A DNA stretch of 64,000 bases from Streptomyces kanamyceticus (GCF_008704495.1 NZ_CP023699.1:310001-374000); one strand, 5' to 3'. Shown: positions 35,882 through 45,145, counted from the stretch's first letter. The notes: generated from the letters alone by a model not told the origin. Translations and numbers: made by a program.

Positions 35882-37153
35882 TCAGATGACCGCGAGCGGC
35901 TGCTTCTCGTCGTCGGGAAGCGGCTCGACCGTGCCGAGCTGGGTCGCCTCGGGGCCGCGGCGGGCGAAGCGGGTCATCAGGGCCCAGTTCGTCACGGCCA
36001 GTGCGAGGAAGATGGCGATGAACACGGCACAGGACACCGCGAGCGCGGCGGTGCCGACCTGGGAGAGCGCGTCCTCCACCGTCAACTCGCCGTATACGAG
36101 CCAGGGTTGACGCCCGACCTCACGGACGACCCAGCCGCCCGCGGACGCGACGAAGGGGAACGGGATCATCGCCACCAGGACCCACGAGGCCCAGCGCCAG
36201 CGCATCAGCCGGTCCTTCCACAGCAGGACGACGGCGATGAGCGTGATGGTGGAGACGGTGTTGCCGATGAGCGTCATGACGTCCATCGAGATCCGCATGG
36301 TGTCCTGCCAGGGCACGTAGTCGCCGGGCCCGTGTTCCTTGACTAGCTGTGCCTGCAGCTCGGCGACGCCGCTGTTCTCCAGGACCGCGTGCTTCATCGG
36401 CTGGGTCCGCTCGATCACGGGCCGCTGCATCTCGCCGACGATGACGACGAAGAACGAGGTGACCATGGCCACCCAAAGGCCCAGGCGCAGGGACCCACGG
36501 AACAGCTCGGTCTCCTTGGTGCCCTTCAGGAAGTGCCAGGCGCTGATCCCGGCGACGAAAGCGCCGCCCGTCGTCAGCGCGGCGAGCGTGATGTGGAAGA
36601 GCGCGACCAGGGCGCTGGAGTTGGTGAGCAGCGCGCCGAAGTCGGTCAAGTAGGCGGCGCCATCGCGCACTTCGTAGCCGACGGGGTGCTGCATGAAGCC
36701 GTTCGCGATCATGATCCAGTAGCCGGAGGCGTACGCGGTCAGGGCCACCAGCCAGATGAGCGTGACGTGCACGCCGCTGCGCAGTCGGCCCCAGCCGAAG
36801 ATCCACATGCCGAGGAAGGTGGACTCGGCGAAGAAGGCGATGAGGGTTTCCAGCGCCAGGGGGGCGCCGAAGACGTTGCCCGCGAACTTGCTGAGGCCGC
36901 TCCAGCTCAGCCCGAACTGGAACTCCATGACGAGGCCGGTCACGATGCCGACCGCGTAGTTGATGACGTAGAGCTGACCCCAGAAGCGGGTCATGCGCTC
37001 CCGGACTGCTCTCTTGGCGGGCTCACGGGTGAACGCGGCCCTGGTGTGCATGATCGCCACGAGGGGCACGAGCCCCATGGTGAGGATCACGAACAGCCAG
37101 TGGATGCCGGTCGTGGCCGCGAACTGGAGTCGGGCCAGATCCGCAGCGCTCAT
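35882..37153 (-). CDS. cydA: Cytochrome bd oxidase subunit I (short form)
   Basis: A 423-residue heme subunit, which reduces oxygen to water with menaquinol. Expected ligands are visible: His18 (GIHWLFV, heme b595), the His in LVALFHITLAAL (heme b558), EFQFG and the GRQPW motif in GGWVVREVGRQPW. The quinol-binding Q-loop is short and divergent (GEMQRPVIERTQPMKHAVLE), keeping QPMK and a later Glu. The protein is shorter than many actinobacterial CydA proteins. AGGAAGG precedes ATG 37153. It is divergent from a LysR regulator. Confidence 0.92.
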   Translation of the reverse strand: MSAADLARLQFAATTGIHWLFVILTMGLVPLVAIMHTRAAFTREPAKRAVRERMTRFWGQLYVINYAVGIVTGLVMEFQFGLSWSGLSKFAGNVFGAPLALETLIAFFAESTFLGMWIFGWGRLRSGVHVTLIWLVALTAYASGYWIMIANGFMQHPVGYEVRDGAAYLTDFGALLTNSSALVALFHITLAALTTGGAFVAGISAWHFLKGTKETELFRGSLRLGLWVAMVTSFFVVIVGEMQRPVIERTQPMKHAVLENSGVAELQAQLVKEHGPGDYVPWQDTMRISMDVMTLIGNTVSTITLIAVVLLWKDRLMRWRWASWVLVAMIPFPFVASAGGWVVREVGRQPWLVYGELTVEDALSQVGTAALAVSCAVFIAIFLALAVTNWALMTRFARRGPEATQLGTVEPLPDDEKQPLAVI

Positions 37154-37323
37154 GGTGCGACCTTCCTGGAAGTCGGGGTCAGAAGTCGGAAGTCGGGCGA
37201 GGCTCCCGCTTCGCGTGTGCAGGTGTGGGGCCCGGCCGTTGCCCCTCACCTGTGCGGTGGCCTCGACGAAGACCGTAGAGACAATCGCTCATGCATTTCC
37301 AAGACCGGTTTCGCCATGTGAAG

Positions 37324-37339
37324 ATGCCTCACGAGGCAT
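37324..37339. promoter_or_regulatory. Perfect palindrome between cydA and lysR
   Basis: ATGCCTC-AC-GAGGCAT, a perfect 7-bp dyad, 15 bp upstream of the LysR GTG and about 170 bp upstream of cydA. The location fits autoregulation by the LysR protein; a Rex-type site (TGTGAA-N4-TTCACA) was looked for and not seen. Confidence 0.5.
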
Positions 37340-37354
37340 AAGTGAAGGTGGACC

Positions 37355-38284
37355 GTGGATCTTCTGCAGTTGCGCTACTTCCGAGCAGTGGCCCGTTACG
37401 AGCACATCAGCCGGGCCGCCGAGGAGCTGCGCGTCGCCCAGCCCTCGCTGAGCCGCACCATCGCGCGCCTCGAGGCCGATCTCGGCACCCCGCTCTTCGA
37501 CCGGCAGGGCCGCCGCATCCGGCTCAACCAGTACGGCTCGATCTTCCTGCGTCACGTCGAGCGCGCCCTGAGCGAACTCGACGACGGCCGAAGGGCCCTG
37601 GCGGACGCCCGGGACACGGGGCTCGGCCGCGTCAGCGTCGCCTCCGAGACCCTCCTGACGATCAGCCCGCTGCTCGGCAGCTTCCGGGCCGCGTACCCCC
37701 GTGCCGACGTGCGTCTCCACCAGTCGAACGCCGAGGAGATGGACCGTCAGCTGCGCGCGGGCGAGGTCGACTTCTGCGTGGCGTCACAGCCGCTGACCGG
37801 CGCGAACCTGGACTCGATCGAGCTCGCCCGCGAGGAGGTGCTGCTCGCGGTGCCGTACGGGCACTGGCTGGACGGGCGGGAGAGCGTGACGATCCGCGAG
37901 ATCGCCGACGAGCCGTTCGTCAGTACGCGCCGGGGTCACTGGCAACGGACGCTGCTCGACCGGCTGTTCGAGGCCGAGGGGCTCACGCCGATGCTCTCCT
38001 GCGAGGGCAACGAACCTGCGGCGAGCCAGGACATGATCAGCTCGGGCCTGGGCATCGGCCTGATCCCGGCGATCTCCCGCAAGGCGGGCACCGAGACGCG
38101 CGTACCGGTCGCCTGGGTGCACCTCGACGCGCCCGGCTGCAGCCGGATCCTCACCCTGGTGTGGAACCGCGACACCTATCTGTCCGAAGCGGCCCTGCGA
38201 CTGCGGGAGTTCATCACCAGCAGGCCACTGATGACGCACCGCCTGCCCATCCCCCGCCACGGGAACGCCCCGGATCCGGCCTAG
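37355..38284 (+). CDS. LysR family transcriptional regulator
   Basis: A 309-residue LTTR. HTH: DLLQLRYFRAVARYEHISRAAEELRVAQPSLSRTIARLEADLGTPLFDRQGRRIRLNQYG (residues 2-62); the remainder is a periplasmic-binding-protein-like effector domain (VSVASETLLTISPLLGSFRAAYP, DMISSGLGIGLIPAIS). GTG start with AAGGTGG upstream. It may regulate the divergent cyd operon or the ferredoxin pair 290 bp downstream. Confidence 0.92.
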   Translation: MDLLQLRYFRAVARYEHISRAAEELRVAQPSLSRTIARLEADLGTPLFDRQGRRIRLNQYGSIFLRHVERALSELDDGRRALADARDTGLGRVSVASETLLTISPLLGSFRAAYPRADVRLHQSNAEEMDRQLRAGEVDFCVASQPLTGANLDSIELAREEVLLAVPYGHWLDGRESVTIREIADEPFVSTRRGHWQRTLLDRLFEAEGLTPMLSCEGNEPAASQDMISSGLGIGLIPAISRKAGTETRVPVAWVHLDAPGCSRILTLVWNRDTYLSEAALRLREFITSRPLMTHRLPIPRHGNAPDPA

Positions 38285-38574
38285 CCCCGGATCCGGGCCG
38301 GCGCACGAACTCGTCCTGGCGCGCGGGAAACTCTTTTGGTACGTTCCAACGCGCTGCCACAGTTCCGGCCCAGGACGTCGCGTGTCCAGGCGACCGGTGC
38401 GCGGCCGCGAGTCGGCAGGGGTGTCGCGTCCCCCACCGGCCATCACCACGGGCCACCGGTCACCGGTCACCCACTCCCTCATTCGACACCACCTGCCCGG
38501 CATCCTGTCCGGCGCGCCCCGCTGCCCTCCCAGGGCCCTCGCGCGCCGCCCGGACGCCGTCGAGGAGTTCCGTC

Positions 38575-38898
38575 ATGCCCAAAATCACCTACGTGTCCGT
38601 CGACGAGACCACGCGGACGATCGAAGTCCCCGTCGGCACGAGCGTCATGCGCGGCGCCGTCTTCAACGACGTCGACGGCATCGTCGCCCAGTGCGGCGGC
38701 AACGCGCAGTGCGCCACCTGCCACGTCTATGTGGACGAGACGACCGCCGACCGCCTGCCCGCCGCCGGGCCCGACGAGGACGACATGCTCGACTTCACCG
38801 CGTCACCGCGCCTCGACACCAGCCGCCTGAGCTGCCAGCTCACGGTGACCGACGACCTGGACGGTTTGATCGTCCGCCTTCCGGAACGGCAGAACTGA
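38575..38898 (+). CDS. 2Fe-2S ferredoxin (adrenodoxin/putidaredoxin type)
   Basis: A 107-residue ferredoxin. The iron ligands follow the vertebrate-type pattern C-x5-C-x2-C (CGGNAQCATC) plus a distal Cys in LSCQLTV. Such ferredoxins pass single electrons from an FAD reductase to P450s or oxygenases. GAGGAG precedes ATG 38575. Its TGA overlaps the reductase ATG (TGATG), so the two are translationally coupled. The 290-bp gap before it (38285-38574) contains a direct repeat of CCCCGGATCCGG but no recognised gene. Confidence 0.93.
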   Translation: MPKITYVSVDETTRTIEVPVGTSVMRGAVFNDVDGIVAQCGGNAQCATCHVYVDETTADRLPAAGPDEDDMLDFTASPRLDTSRLSCQLTVTDDLDGLIVRLPERQN

Positions 38899-40277
38899 TG
38901 GCGCCCGGCACGCCTCCCGCCTCCGTCGTCATCGTCGGCGCGGGACAGGGCGGCTTCCAGACGGCGGCGTCCCTTCGCGAGTACGGCCACACCGGACGCA
39001 TCACGCTCATCAGCGCCGAGGACGCACTTCCCTACGAACGCCCGCCCCTGTCCAAGTCGTTCCTCAAGGACGACACCTACCTGGAGGGCGGCGCCCAGTT
39101 GTGGCTGCGGCCCGCCACCTACTACGTGCGCCAGGACATCGACCTGGTCGCGGGCACCGTGACGGCCGTCGACCGGGGCACGCGCACGGTCGGCCTCGCC
39201 GACGGCTCCACGTACGCGTACGACCATCTCGTGCTGGCCACCGGGGCCCGGCCGCGCACCCTCGACGTGCCGGGTGCCGGGCTGCGCGGCGTGCACACGT
39301 TGCGCACCGCGCGGGATGCCACCGCACTGCGGCAGTCACTCGCCGCCGCACGCCGCGCGGTCGTGGTGGGCGCGGGGTTCATCGGGCTCGAATTCGCCGC
39401 GGTGGCAAGGGAGTCGGGGCGCGAGGTGATGGTCGTCGAGGCGTGCGACCGGCCGCTCGCGCGGGCCGTGTCCGCCCGTACCGCCGCGTACTTCACCCGG
39501 CTGCACCGCGAAGCGGGCACCCGGGTGCTGTGCGGCCACGGGGTCGCGGCGGTGCGCGGCGGCGGCCGCGGGGGCGTGTCGGAGGTGGAGCTGGCCGACG
39601 GCCGACTGCTCCCCGCCGACCTGGTCCTGACCGGCGTCGGCGTCACCCCGAACACCGAACTGGCCGCCGCCGCGGGGCTCGTGGTGGACGGCGGCATCGC
39701 CGTCGACTCCCGGCTGCTGACCGGCGATCCGCGCATCTCGGCCGTCGGGGACTGCGCGGCGTTCCGACACATGCGCTCCGGGAACCGGCTGCGGCTCGAA
39801 TCGGTGCAGAACGCCGTCGGCCACGCCCGGCTCGTCGCCGAGCGGCTGACCGGGGCGCCGCCGTCCCGTACGTACGACGAACTGCCCTGGTTCTGGAGCG
39901 ATCAGTTCTCAACGACACTGCAGATAGCGGGACTTGACGAGGGTCACGACTCCGAGGTGGTGCTCGGCGAGGGACCCGACGCGTTCTCGGTGCTCCTCTT
40001 CGACGGGGACGAGCTGTGCGCGGTCGAGTCGGTCAACCGCCGCCGCGACCACCTCGCGGCCCGTCGACTCCTGGACGGGCGCGTGCCGTTGGCCCCCGGC
40101 GAGGCGTCCGCGCCGGGATTCACCCTCAAGGGACATCTCTCGGCGGGTCAGCCGGCGGAGCGGGCGAGCCGGAAGCCCACGTCGTCGACCTGGAAGGTGG
40201 GGGGACTGCGGCGGCGTACGGAGGCACGGCAGCTCCACCGCTCGTCGAACCAGCCGCCGCCGCGCAGTACCCGGTAG
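38898..40277 (+). CDS. FAD-dependent ferredoxin reductase
   Basis: A 459-residue pyridine-nucleotide-disulfide-type reductase: FAD motif VVIVGAGQGGFQTA at the N-terminus, PYERPPLSKSFL, NAD motif VVVGAGFIGLEFAAVA (about 155-170), SAVGDCA and the C-terminal reductase domain ELPWFWSDQF. It reduces the coupled ferredoxin with NAD(P)H. Homology ends near residue 416 (FTLKGHLSAG); the last ~43 residues are Arg/Ser-rich and are encoded antisense to the end of the SUMF1-domain gene, a 130-bp tail-to-tail overlap. The P450 at 20.8 kb is a possible, unproven, customer. Confidence 0.9.
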   Translation: MAPGTPPASVVIVGAGQGGFQTAASLREYGHTGRITLISAEDALPYERPPLSKSFLKDDTYLEGGAQLWLRPATYYVRQDIDLVAGTVTAVDRGTRTVGLADGSTYAYDHLVLATGARPRTLDVPGAGLRGVHTLRTARDATALRQSLAAARRAVVVGAGFIGLEFAAVARESGREVMVVEACDRPLARAVSARTAAYFTRLHREAGTRVLCGHGVAAVRGGGRGGVSEVELADGRLLPADLVLTGVGVTPNTELAAAAGLVVDGGIAVDSRLLTGDPRISAVGDCAAFRHMRSGNRLRLESVQNAVGHARLVAERLTGAPPSRTYDELPWFWSDQFSTTLQIAGLDEGHDSEVVLGEGPDAFSVLLFDGDELCAVESVNRRRDHLAARRLLDGRVPLAPGEASAPGFTLKGHLSAGQPAERASRKPTSSTWKVGGLRRRTEARQLHRSSNQPPPRSTR

Positions 40278-40825
40278 GAGCCGTAGACCTCGGCGTCGTA
40301 CACGTCCCAGCACCACTCCCAGACGTTGCCGAGCATGTCGTGCAGGCCCCACGCGTTGGGCCGCCTGCCGCCCACCGCGTGGGCCCGCTCCCCCGAGTTG
40401 TCGCGGTACCAGGCGATGTCGTCGAGCGGGCCGTAGCGCGGCCCGCTCGTACCGGCGCGGCAGGCGTGCTCCCACTCGGCCTCCGTCGGCAGCCGGTAGC
40501 CGTCGGCGGAGGTGTCCCAGCCGATGTCCTCGCCGTCGGCGCCGATGCGGTAGGCGGGCCTGAAGCCGTCGCGCAGGGACAAGGCGTTGCAGAAGCGGAC
40601 GGCGTCCCACCAGGAGACGCTCTCCACCGGCCGCTCGGCGGCGTTGGCCACGGGACCTGCGCCGACTCGCGCGTACAAGGCCCGGGTGACCGGAAACGTA
40701 CCGAGTCGACAGGGCGCCACGTCGACCGTCCAGCTGCGTCGGGTGCGCCGGTCGGACAGCGTGACCCGTCCCCCCGGCACCGCGGTCATCGGTGCGGTCG
40801 TCTCGATCGGCACGCTGCTTTCCAT
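40148..40825 (-). CDS. SUMF1/FGE-fold protein, one active-site Cys replaced
   Basis: A 225-residue formylglycine-generating-enzyme sulfatase-modifying domain. Motifs: PVTRALYARV, RPVESVSWWDAVRFCNALSLRDG, GYRLPTEAEWEHACRAGT, LGNVWEWCWDVYD, RVLRGGGWFDERWSCRASVRRR and GFRLA. True FGEs carry two cysteines in the RGGS..C....C segment that bind copper; here the first is Asp and only the second remains, so sulfatase activation is unlikely. Other SUMF1 proteins are iron oxygenases in natural-product or thiohistidine pathways. ATG 40825 lies 2 bp after the carbamoyltransferase stop, so the two are coupled and probably act on one product. Confidence 0.85.
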   Translation of the reverse strand: MESSVPIETTAPMTAVPGGRVTLSDRRTRRSWTVDVAPCRLGTFPVTRALYARVGAGPVANAAERPVESVSWWDAVRFCNALSLRDGFRPAYRIGADGEDIGWDTSADGYRLPTEAEWEHACRAGTSGPRYGPLDDIAWYRDNSGERAHAVGGRRPNAWGLHDMLGNVWEWCWDVYDAEVYGSYRVLRGGGWFDERWSCRASVRRRSPPTFQVDDVGFRLARSAG

Positions 40826-40827
40826 GA

Positions 40828-42624
40828 TCAAGTCATCTTACCGGGGCCCTCACGCTTGGTGACGACGAACCGGTCGATGACCAAGTAGTCGATCTCGGTC
40901 GCGAGGAAGCAGTCCAGCGCGTCCCGCGGGGAGCAGACGATGGGCTCGCCCGCCACGTTGAAGGAGGTGTTGAGGAGGCAGGGCACGTCCGTCAGGGCCG
41001 TGAAGGCGCCGAGCAGCGCGGCGAGTTCGGGGTTCTGGCGCTCGTCGACCGTCTGGACGCGCGCCGTGCCGTCGACGTGGCAGGCACCGGGGATGCGCTC
41101 CTGGTACTCCTTGCGCACCGGGAAGACGAACGTCATGTACGGGGACGAGGTCTTCTTGCCCATCTCGAAGACGCGCGGCGCCTCGGACTCCAGGACGACG
41201 GGCGCGAACGGGCGGAACGGCTCCCGGTGTTTGACCCGGAGGTTGATGATGTCCTTGATGTCGGGGAAGGCCGGGCTGGCGAGGATGCTGCGGCTGCCCA
41301 GGGCGCGCGGCCCGAACTCGGCGCGGCCCTGGAACCAGCCCACGACGTTCTTCTCCGCGAGCAGTTCCGCCGTCCGCCCGGCGACGGACGCGGCGTCGGG
41401 CTCCCGCTGCCACTCCACGCGGTCGCCGTATGCCTCCAGGGCGTCGAGGATGCGCCCTTCGCCGTACGAGGGTCCGAGGTAGGGGGTGGTGACCGCGTCG
41501 GCGGGACGGTTCCTGAGGCCCGCGGTGTACACGGCGGCGCCGATGGCGACGCCCGGGTCGCTGGCCCCGAAGCTCACCTCCATGTCGGTGAACGACGACC
41601 TCTCCAGCATCTTCGTATTGGCCACGCAGTTCAGGGCGAGTCCGCCCTCGAAGAGCAAGGTGTCCAGGCCGGAGACCGCGGTCAGCGCCCGCAGCTGATG
41701 GGCGGTGACGGCCTCGACCATGTGCTGGGCGAGACCCGCGACCTTGACCCGGAAGTCGAACTCCTCGCGCTTCTCGCTGTCGCCGCCGAAGATGCCGTCG
41801 AACAGGGCGCAGTACTCCTGGACGTCCGGGGGCACGGAGATCGTGTACGAGCCGCCCTCGTGCAGCCGCACGACGCGTTCGAGCAGCGGGTTGTGCTGGG
41901 GCGGCGGACCGTACGCGGCCAGGCCCATCACCTTGTACTCGTCGTTGTTCGGCACGAAGCCCAGGTAGCGGGTGATCCTGCCGTAGGCCACGCCGAGCGA
42001 GCTCGCCATGTCGACGGTGCCCTCGTCGAAGCGCTTGACCACGCCGTCGCGCAGCTCGCCCATGACGGCCGACAGGGTCTCCGCCCGGCCGTCGCTCACC
42101 AGGAACGCGGCATCGCCCCCGCCCGCCAGGTAGGCGCCGCACATCAGGTGGGCCAGGTGGTGGGGCACCAGGGCGAGCTTGTTCGGGTCGAGGCGGTACC
42201 CCGTGCGCTGCACGAAGTCGCTGTACACCGCGTCCCTGGCGAGCATGCCGGTGTACAGCTCGCCCGTGCGCCGCAGCGAGTCGAACTTCGCCGCGACCGG
42301 CAGCTCGGCGTCACATATCTTCGCGATCATCTCCTCGGCGACGGCCGACGAGAAGCGCCAGGGGAAGGCGAAGACGTCCACCTGGTCGAGATCGACACCG
42401 GCGGAGTCCAGGCACCAGCGGATCGCCTGCGCCGGAAAGTCGGAGGTCTTCTTGACCCGGCTCAGCCGCTCCTCCTCGACCGCGGCGACCACCTCGCCGT
42501 CGATCACCAGGGCCGCCGCCGCGTCGTGCCCCACCAGGAGGTTGCGGCCGACGCCGGTCGCCCCGTAGAGCCGTCCGAAGAGCTCCGCGCCCCTGGTGAA
42601 CCCGTTGTAACCGAGCACGATCAC
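40828..42624 (-). CDS. O-carbamoyltransferase (CmcH/NodU/TobZ family)
   Basis: A 598-residue carbamoyltransferase. N-terminal Kae1-like domain: GHDAAAALVIDGEVVAAVEEERLSRVKKTSDFP; HHLAHLMCGAYLAGG supplies metal-binding histidines; the C-terminal YrdC-like part has GWFQGRAEFGPRALGSRSILASP and CLLNTSFNVAGEPIVCSPRDAL. The family makes carbamoyl-adenylate from carbamoyl phosphate and ATP and transfers it to a hydroxyl of an antibiotic or Nod factor. GTG 42624. It forms an operon with the SUMF1 protein. No scaffold biosynthesis genes are adjacent, so the acceptor is unknown. Confidence 0.92.
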   Translation of the reverse strand: MIVLGYNGFTRGAELFGRLYGATGVGRNLLVGHDAAAALVIDGEVVAAVEEERLSRVKKTSDFPAQAIRWCLDSAGVDLDQVDVFAFPWRFSSAVAEEMIAKICDAELPVAAKFDSLRRTGELYTGMLARDAVYSDFVQRTGYRLDPNKLALVPHHLAHLMCGAYLAGGGDAAFLVSDGRAETLSAVMGELRDGVVKRFDEGTVDMASSLGVAYGRITRYLGFVPNNDEYKVMGLAAYGPPPQHNPLLERVVRLHEGGSYTISVPPDVQEYCALFDGIFGGDSEKREEFDFRVKVAGLAQHMVEAVTAHQLRALTAVSGLDTLLFEGGLALNCVANTKMLERSSFTDMEVSFGASDPGVAIGAAVYTAGLRNRPADAVTTPYLGPSYGEGRILDALEAYGDRVEWQREPDAASVAGRTAELLAEKNVVGWFQGRAEFGPRALGSRSILASPAFPDIKDIINLRVKHREPFRPFAPVVLESEAPRVFEMGKKTSSPYMTFVFPVRKEYQERIPGACHVDGTARVQTVDERQNPELAALLGAFTALTDVPCLLNTSFNVAGEPIVCSPRDALDCFLATEIDYLVIDRFVVTKREGPGKMT

Positions 42625-42710
42625 TGGCCCTCAGCCTCCCAAGCACGACGGTCGCGGCGGAAGAGCACGCTACTGGGCGCCGGTACGGGAGGGATAGATG
42701 TGACGCGTGG

Positions 42711-44258
42711 TCAGGGTGTGATCAGTGGCAGCGCCTCGAAGTCGTGTTCCTGCCACAGCAGCCGCGATGCCTCCTCCGGGTAGGGGGCGACGGTCGGAGG
42801 CGCGTCGAAGAGGCGGGTCGGGTGCCGCGTCGTGTCGTACGGAGGCCATCCCGGATCGCCGTGGGCGGCGAAGGCCGTCCACGCGTGGCGCATGCGCGCC
42901 GACAGTTCCGCCGCCGCCGGGGATGCCTCGCCGAGCAGTGCGGCGGTCTGGCCGTGGGCGAGGTTGCCGAAGACGAGCGGTACGTCGAGGCCGTGGCAGG
43001 CACCGAAGATGCCGTCCATGCCCGGTGCGGGCCAGCTCAGCTCGAACAGGTGGGCGCGGCCGCCGCCCTCGGTCTGGGCCCGCGCGAGATGGAGCGACGG
43101 CATGCGGAACAGCCAGTCGGAGTTGACCAGTTCGTACAGCTCCTGAGGGCCCGCCGCCGCGAACGCCTCCCGGTAGCGTCGCGGGCCGTCCGGTCCTGGC
43201 GCGAGGGCCTCCAGGGCGGACGCGGCCCGCTCGTCGCTCACCTCGCCGAGCAGCCCCTCCACCACGGTGAACAGCCGCTGCTCGTCGCGTGTGTGGCCGA
43301 CGATGAGCGCGACGTCCCGGCCCGCACCCGCGGCAAGCGCCTGCCAGGGCGTGGCGGGCAGGACGTCACCGTCGACGACGGGCGCGAACGGGATCGTCCG
43401 GTACGCCGGTTGTCCCCAACGCCCCACCCACTGGCCGAGCTTGGCGGTGAGCGCGTCCCCCGCGGCGGCGAGCGCCGCCGGGTCCACGGCCGACAGATCG
43501 CCGGTCGAGGGCCGGAGCCCCAGCTCGGCCGCACAGGCCCCGGCGATGTCCGCGGCGAGTTCCGGCGTGAAGAACGTGCCCGGCACGCTCTGGGCGACGG
43601 CCCCGCGGAAGAGCCCGCCCCCGTGCCCCATCGCGAGCAGCGCGGCGATCGAACCGCCGCCCGCCGACTGCCCGAAGACCGTGACCTGGGCCGGGTCCCC
43701 GCCGAACGCCCGGATGTGGTCACGGACCCACTCCAGCGCGGCGACCTGATCGAGCAGGCCGCGGTTGTCCGGTGCGCCTTCGATACGGGCGAAACCCTCG
43801 ATGCCCACGCGGTAGTTGAACGTCACCACGACGACGCCGCCCTCGCGCGCCAGGCGACCGCCGTCGTACTCGGGCAGCCCGGACATGCCGATCACGTACG
43901 CGCCGCCCTGGATCCACACGAGGACCGGCAGTCCCGCGCCGGGCGCCGCGTCGGGCGACCAGACGTTGACCGTCAGCCAGTCGTCGCCCGCCGACGCCCG
44001 CGCGAGCGCGTCCATCCCGAACACCCCGGCCTGCGGCGGAGGCGGCCCGAACGCGGCCGCGTCGCGTGTCCCCGCCCAACCGCGCACCGCCCTCGGCGCG
44101 GCGAACCGCAGCGCTCCCACGGGCGGTTCGGCGTACGGGATTCCCCGGAAGACGGCCACGCCGCCCTCTCTGCTGCCGCGCAGCGCTCCCGCCGCGGTGC
44201 GGACCACCGGATCGGACGGGGAGTGGGACGGCTGCTGCTGCGGAGCGGTACCGGGCAT
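42711..44258 (-). CDS. Type B carboxylesterase
   Basis: A 515-residue carboxylesterase/para-nitrobenzyl esterase. Catalytic serine in FGQSAGGGS (about 200), acidic residue and His in later segments (GACHGLDVPLVFGN near 415), N-terminal GIPYAEPPVGALRFAAPRA. The usual HGG oxyanion hole reads QGG (WIQGGAYVIG), a substitution seen in some members. No signal peptide, so intracellular. GAGAGGAAG precedes ATG 44258; the upstream nine in-frame codons are not needed. Separate from the carbamoyltransferase by 87 bp on the same strand. Confidence 0.92.
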   Translation of the reverse strand: MPGTAPQQQPSHSPSDPVVRTAAGALRGSREGGVAVFRGIPYAEPPVGALRFAAPRAVRGWAGTRDAAAFGPPPPQAGVFGMDALARASAGDDWLTVNVWSPDAAPGAGLPVLVWIQGGAYVIGMSGLPEYDGGRLAREGGVVVVTFNYRVGIEGFARIEGAPDNRGLLDQVAALEWVRDHIRAFGGDPAQVTVFGQSAGGGSIAALLAMGHGGGLFRGAVAQSVPGTFFTPELAADIAGACAAELGLRPSTGDLSAVDPAALAAAGDALTAKLGQWVGRWGQPAYRTIPFAPVVDGDVLPATPWQALAAGAGRDVALIVGHTRDEQRLFTVVEGLLGEVSDERAASALEALAPGPDGPRRYREAFAAAGPQELYELVNSDWLFRMPSLHLARAQTEGGGRAHLFELSWPAPGMDGIFGACHGLDVPLVFGNLAHGQTAALLGEASPAAAELSARMRHAWTAFAAHGDPGWPPYDTTRHPTRLFDAPPTVAPYPEEASRLLWQEHDFEALPLITP

Positions 44259-44368
44259 CACGGCTTCCTCTCGGAAGAAGGCCATCGATCGGTCCTGGAC
44301 TCGGTGCGGCGTTCAGTTCACCGGAAAGTCCGGGCGGAGGCGACCGAATTATCCCGGGCCGCGCCGGG

Positions 44369-45145
44369 TCAGGGGGTGGCGCGCAGGAGGACGAGCGACC
44401 CGTCGTAGGTCGGCCGGCCGCGCAGGTGGCCGAAGGCGTCGTCCCAGGCGCCCGATCCCAGGGCGCGGCGCAGGGAGGTGTCGAAGTCCTGGCGGGCGCG
44501 GTCGTCGACGAAGCTCCAGGCCGAGCAGGCCTGGCGGGCCGCGGGGTCGAGGAGGAGTTCGGGGCGGCCGTAGTACGCCTCGTTGAAGCCGTCGGTGCAG
44601 TCCAGCGGGATGGGGACGGACTCGACCGTGGTGGTGCCGCCGAGCGCGGCGGTGAGCAGGCGCAGGGGCGGGTAGCGGCGGGCCTCGGTCTCCAGGACGT
44701 CCGGGGCGTACTCGTAGAGCCAGAAGTCCCGCACGCGCGCGGGGTCGCAGGTCAGTACGGCGACGGGGCCGCGCGTGACGCGTCGCATCTCGCGCAGTCC
44801 GGCCGCGGCGTCGGACCACTGGTGGACGCTGAAGAGGGTCATCGACGCGTCGAACTCCACGTCGGCGAAGGGCAGGTCCTCGGCGACGGCGTCGATCGCG
44901 GTGGCGAGCCGGGCCGGGCGCATGGCCCGCATGGCCAGTGACGGCTCGACGGCGGTGATCGCGTGCGCCTCGGTCTCGTACGACCCGGTGCCCGCGCCGA
45001 CGTTGAGGACGGAGCGGGCGTCGCCGAGTGCCTGGGCGATGACGTGGGCGATGCGCTCGTCGGGGCGGCGATAGGTCGCGTAGCCGGGTCCGAGGGAGCC
45101 GTAGTCGACGTCGCCGGCGCTGCCGTCGTGAGTGCGCATGACCAT
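44369..45145 (-). CDS. Class I SAM-dependent methyltransferase
   Basis: A 258-residue Methyltransf_11-type enzyme: motif I SVLNVGAGTGSYE (about 44-56), AVEPSLAMRA as motif II, LPFADVEFDASMTLFSVHQWSD as motif IV and LREMRRVTRGPVAVLTCDP as post-II. GAGG with 6-bp spacing precedes ATG 45145; longer frames are not supported. Methyl acceptor unknown. A perfect 18-bp palindrome lies about 107 bp upstream of its start. Confidence 0.9.
   Translation of the reverse strand: MVMRTHDGSAGDVDYGSLGPGYATYRRPDERIAHVIAQALGDARSVLNVGAGTGSYETEAHAITAVEPSLAMRAMRPARLATAIDAVAEDLPFADVEFDASMTLFSVHQWSDAAAGLREMRRVTRGPVAVLTCDPARVRDFWLYEYAPDVLETEARRYPPLRLLTAALGGTTTVESVPIPLDCTDGFNEAYYGRPELLLDPAARQACSAWSFVDDRARQDFDTSLRRALGSGAWDDAFGHLRGRPTYDGSLVLLRATP

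Noticed and set aside
37154..37354. Rex redox operator ahead of cydA
   Set aside because: No TGTGAA-N4-TTCACA-like sequence found; only the ATGCCTCACGAGGCAT dyad near lysR is symmetric.
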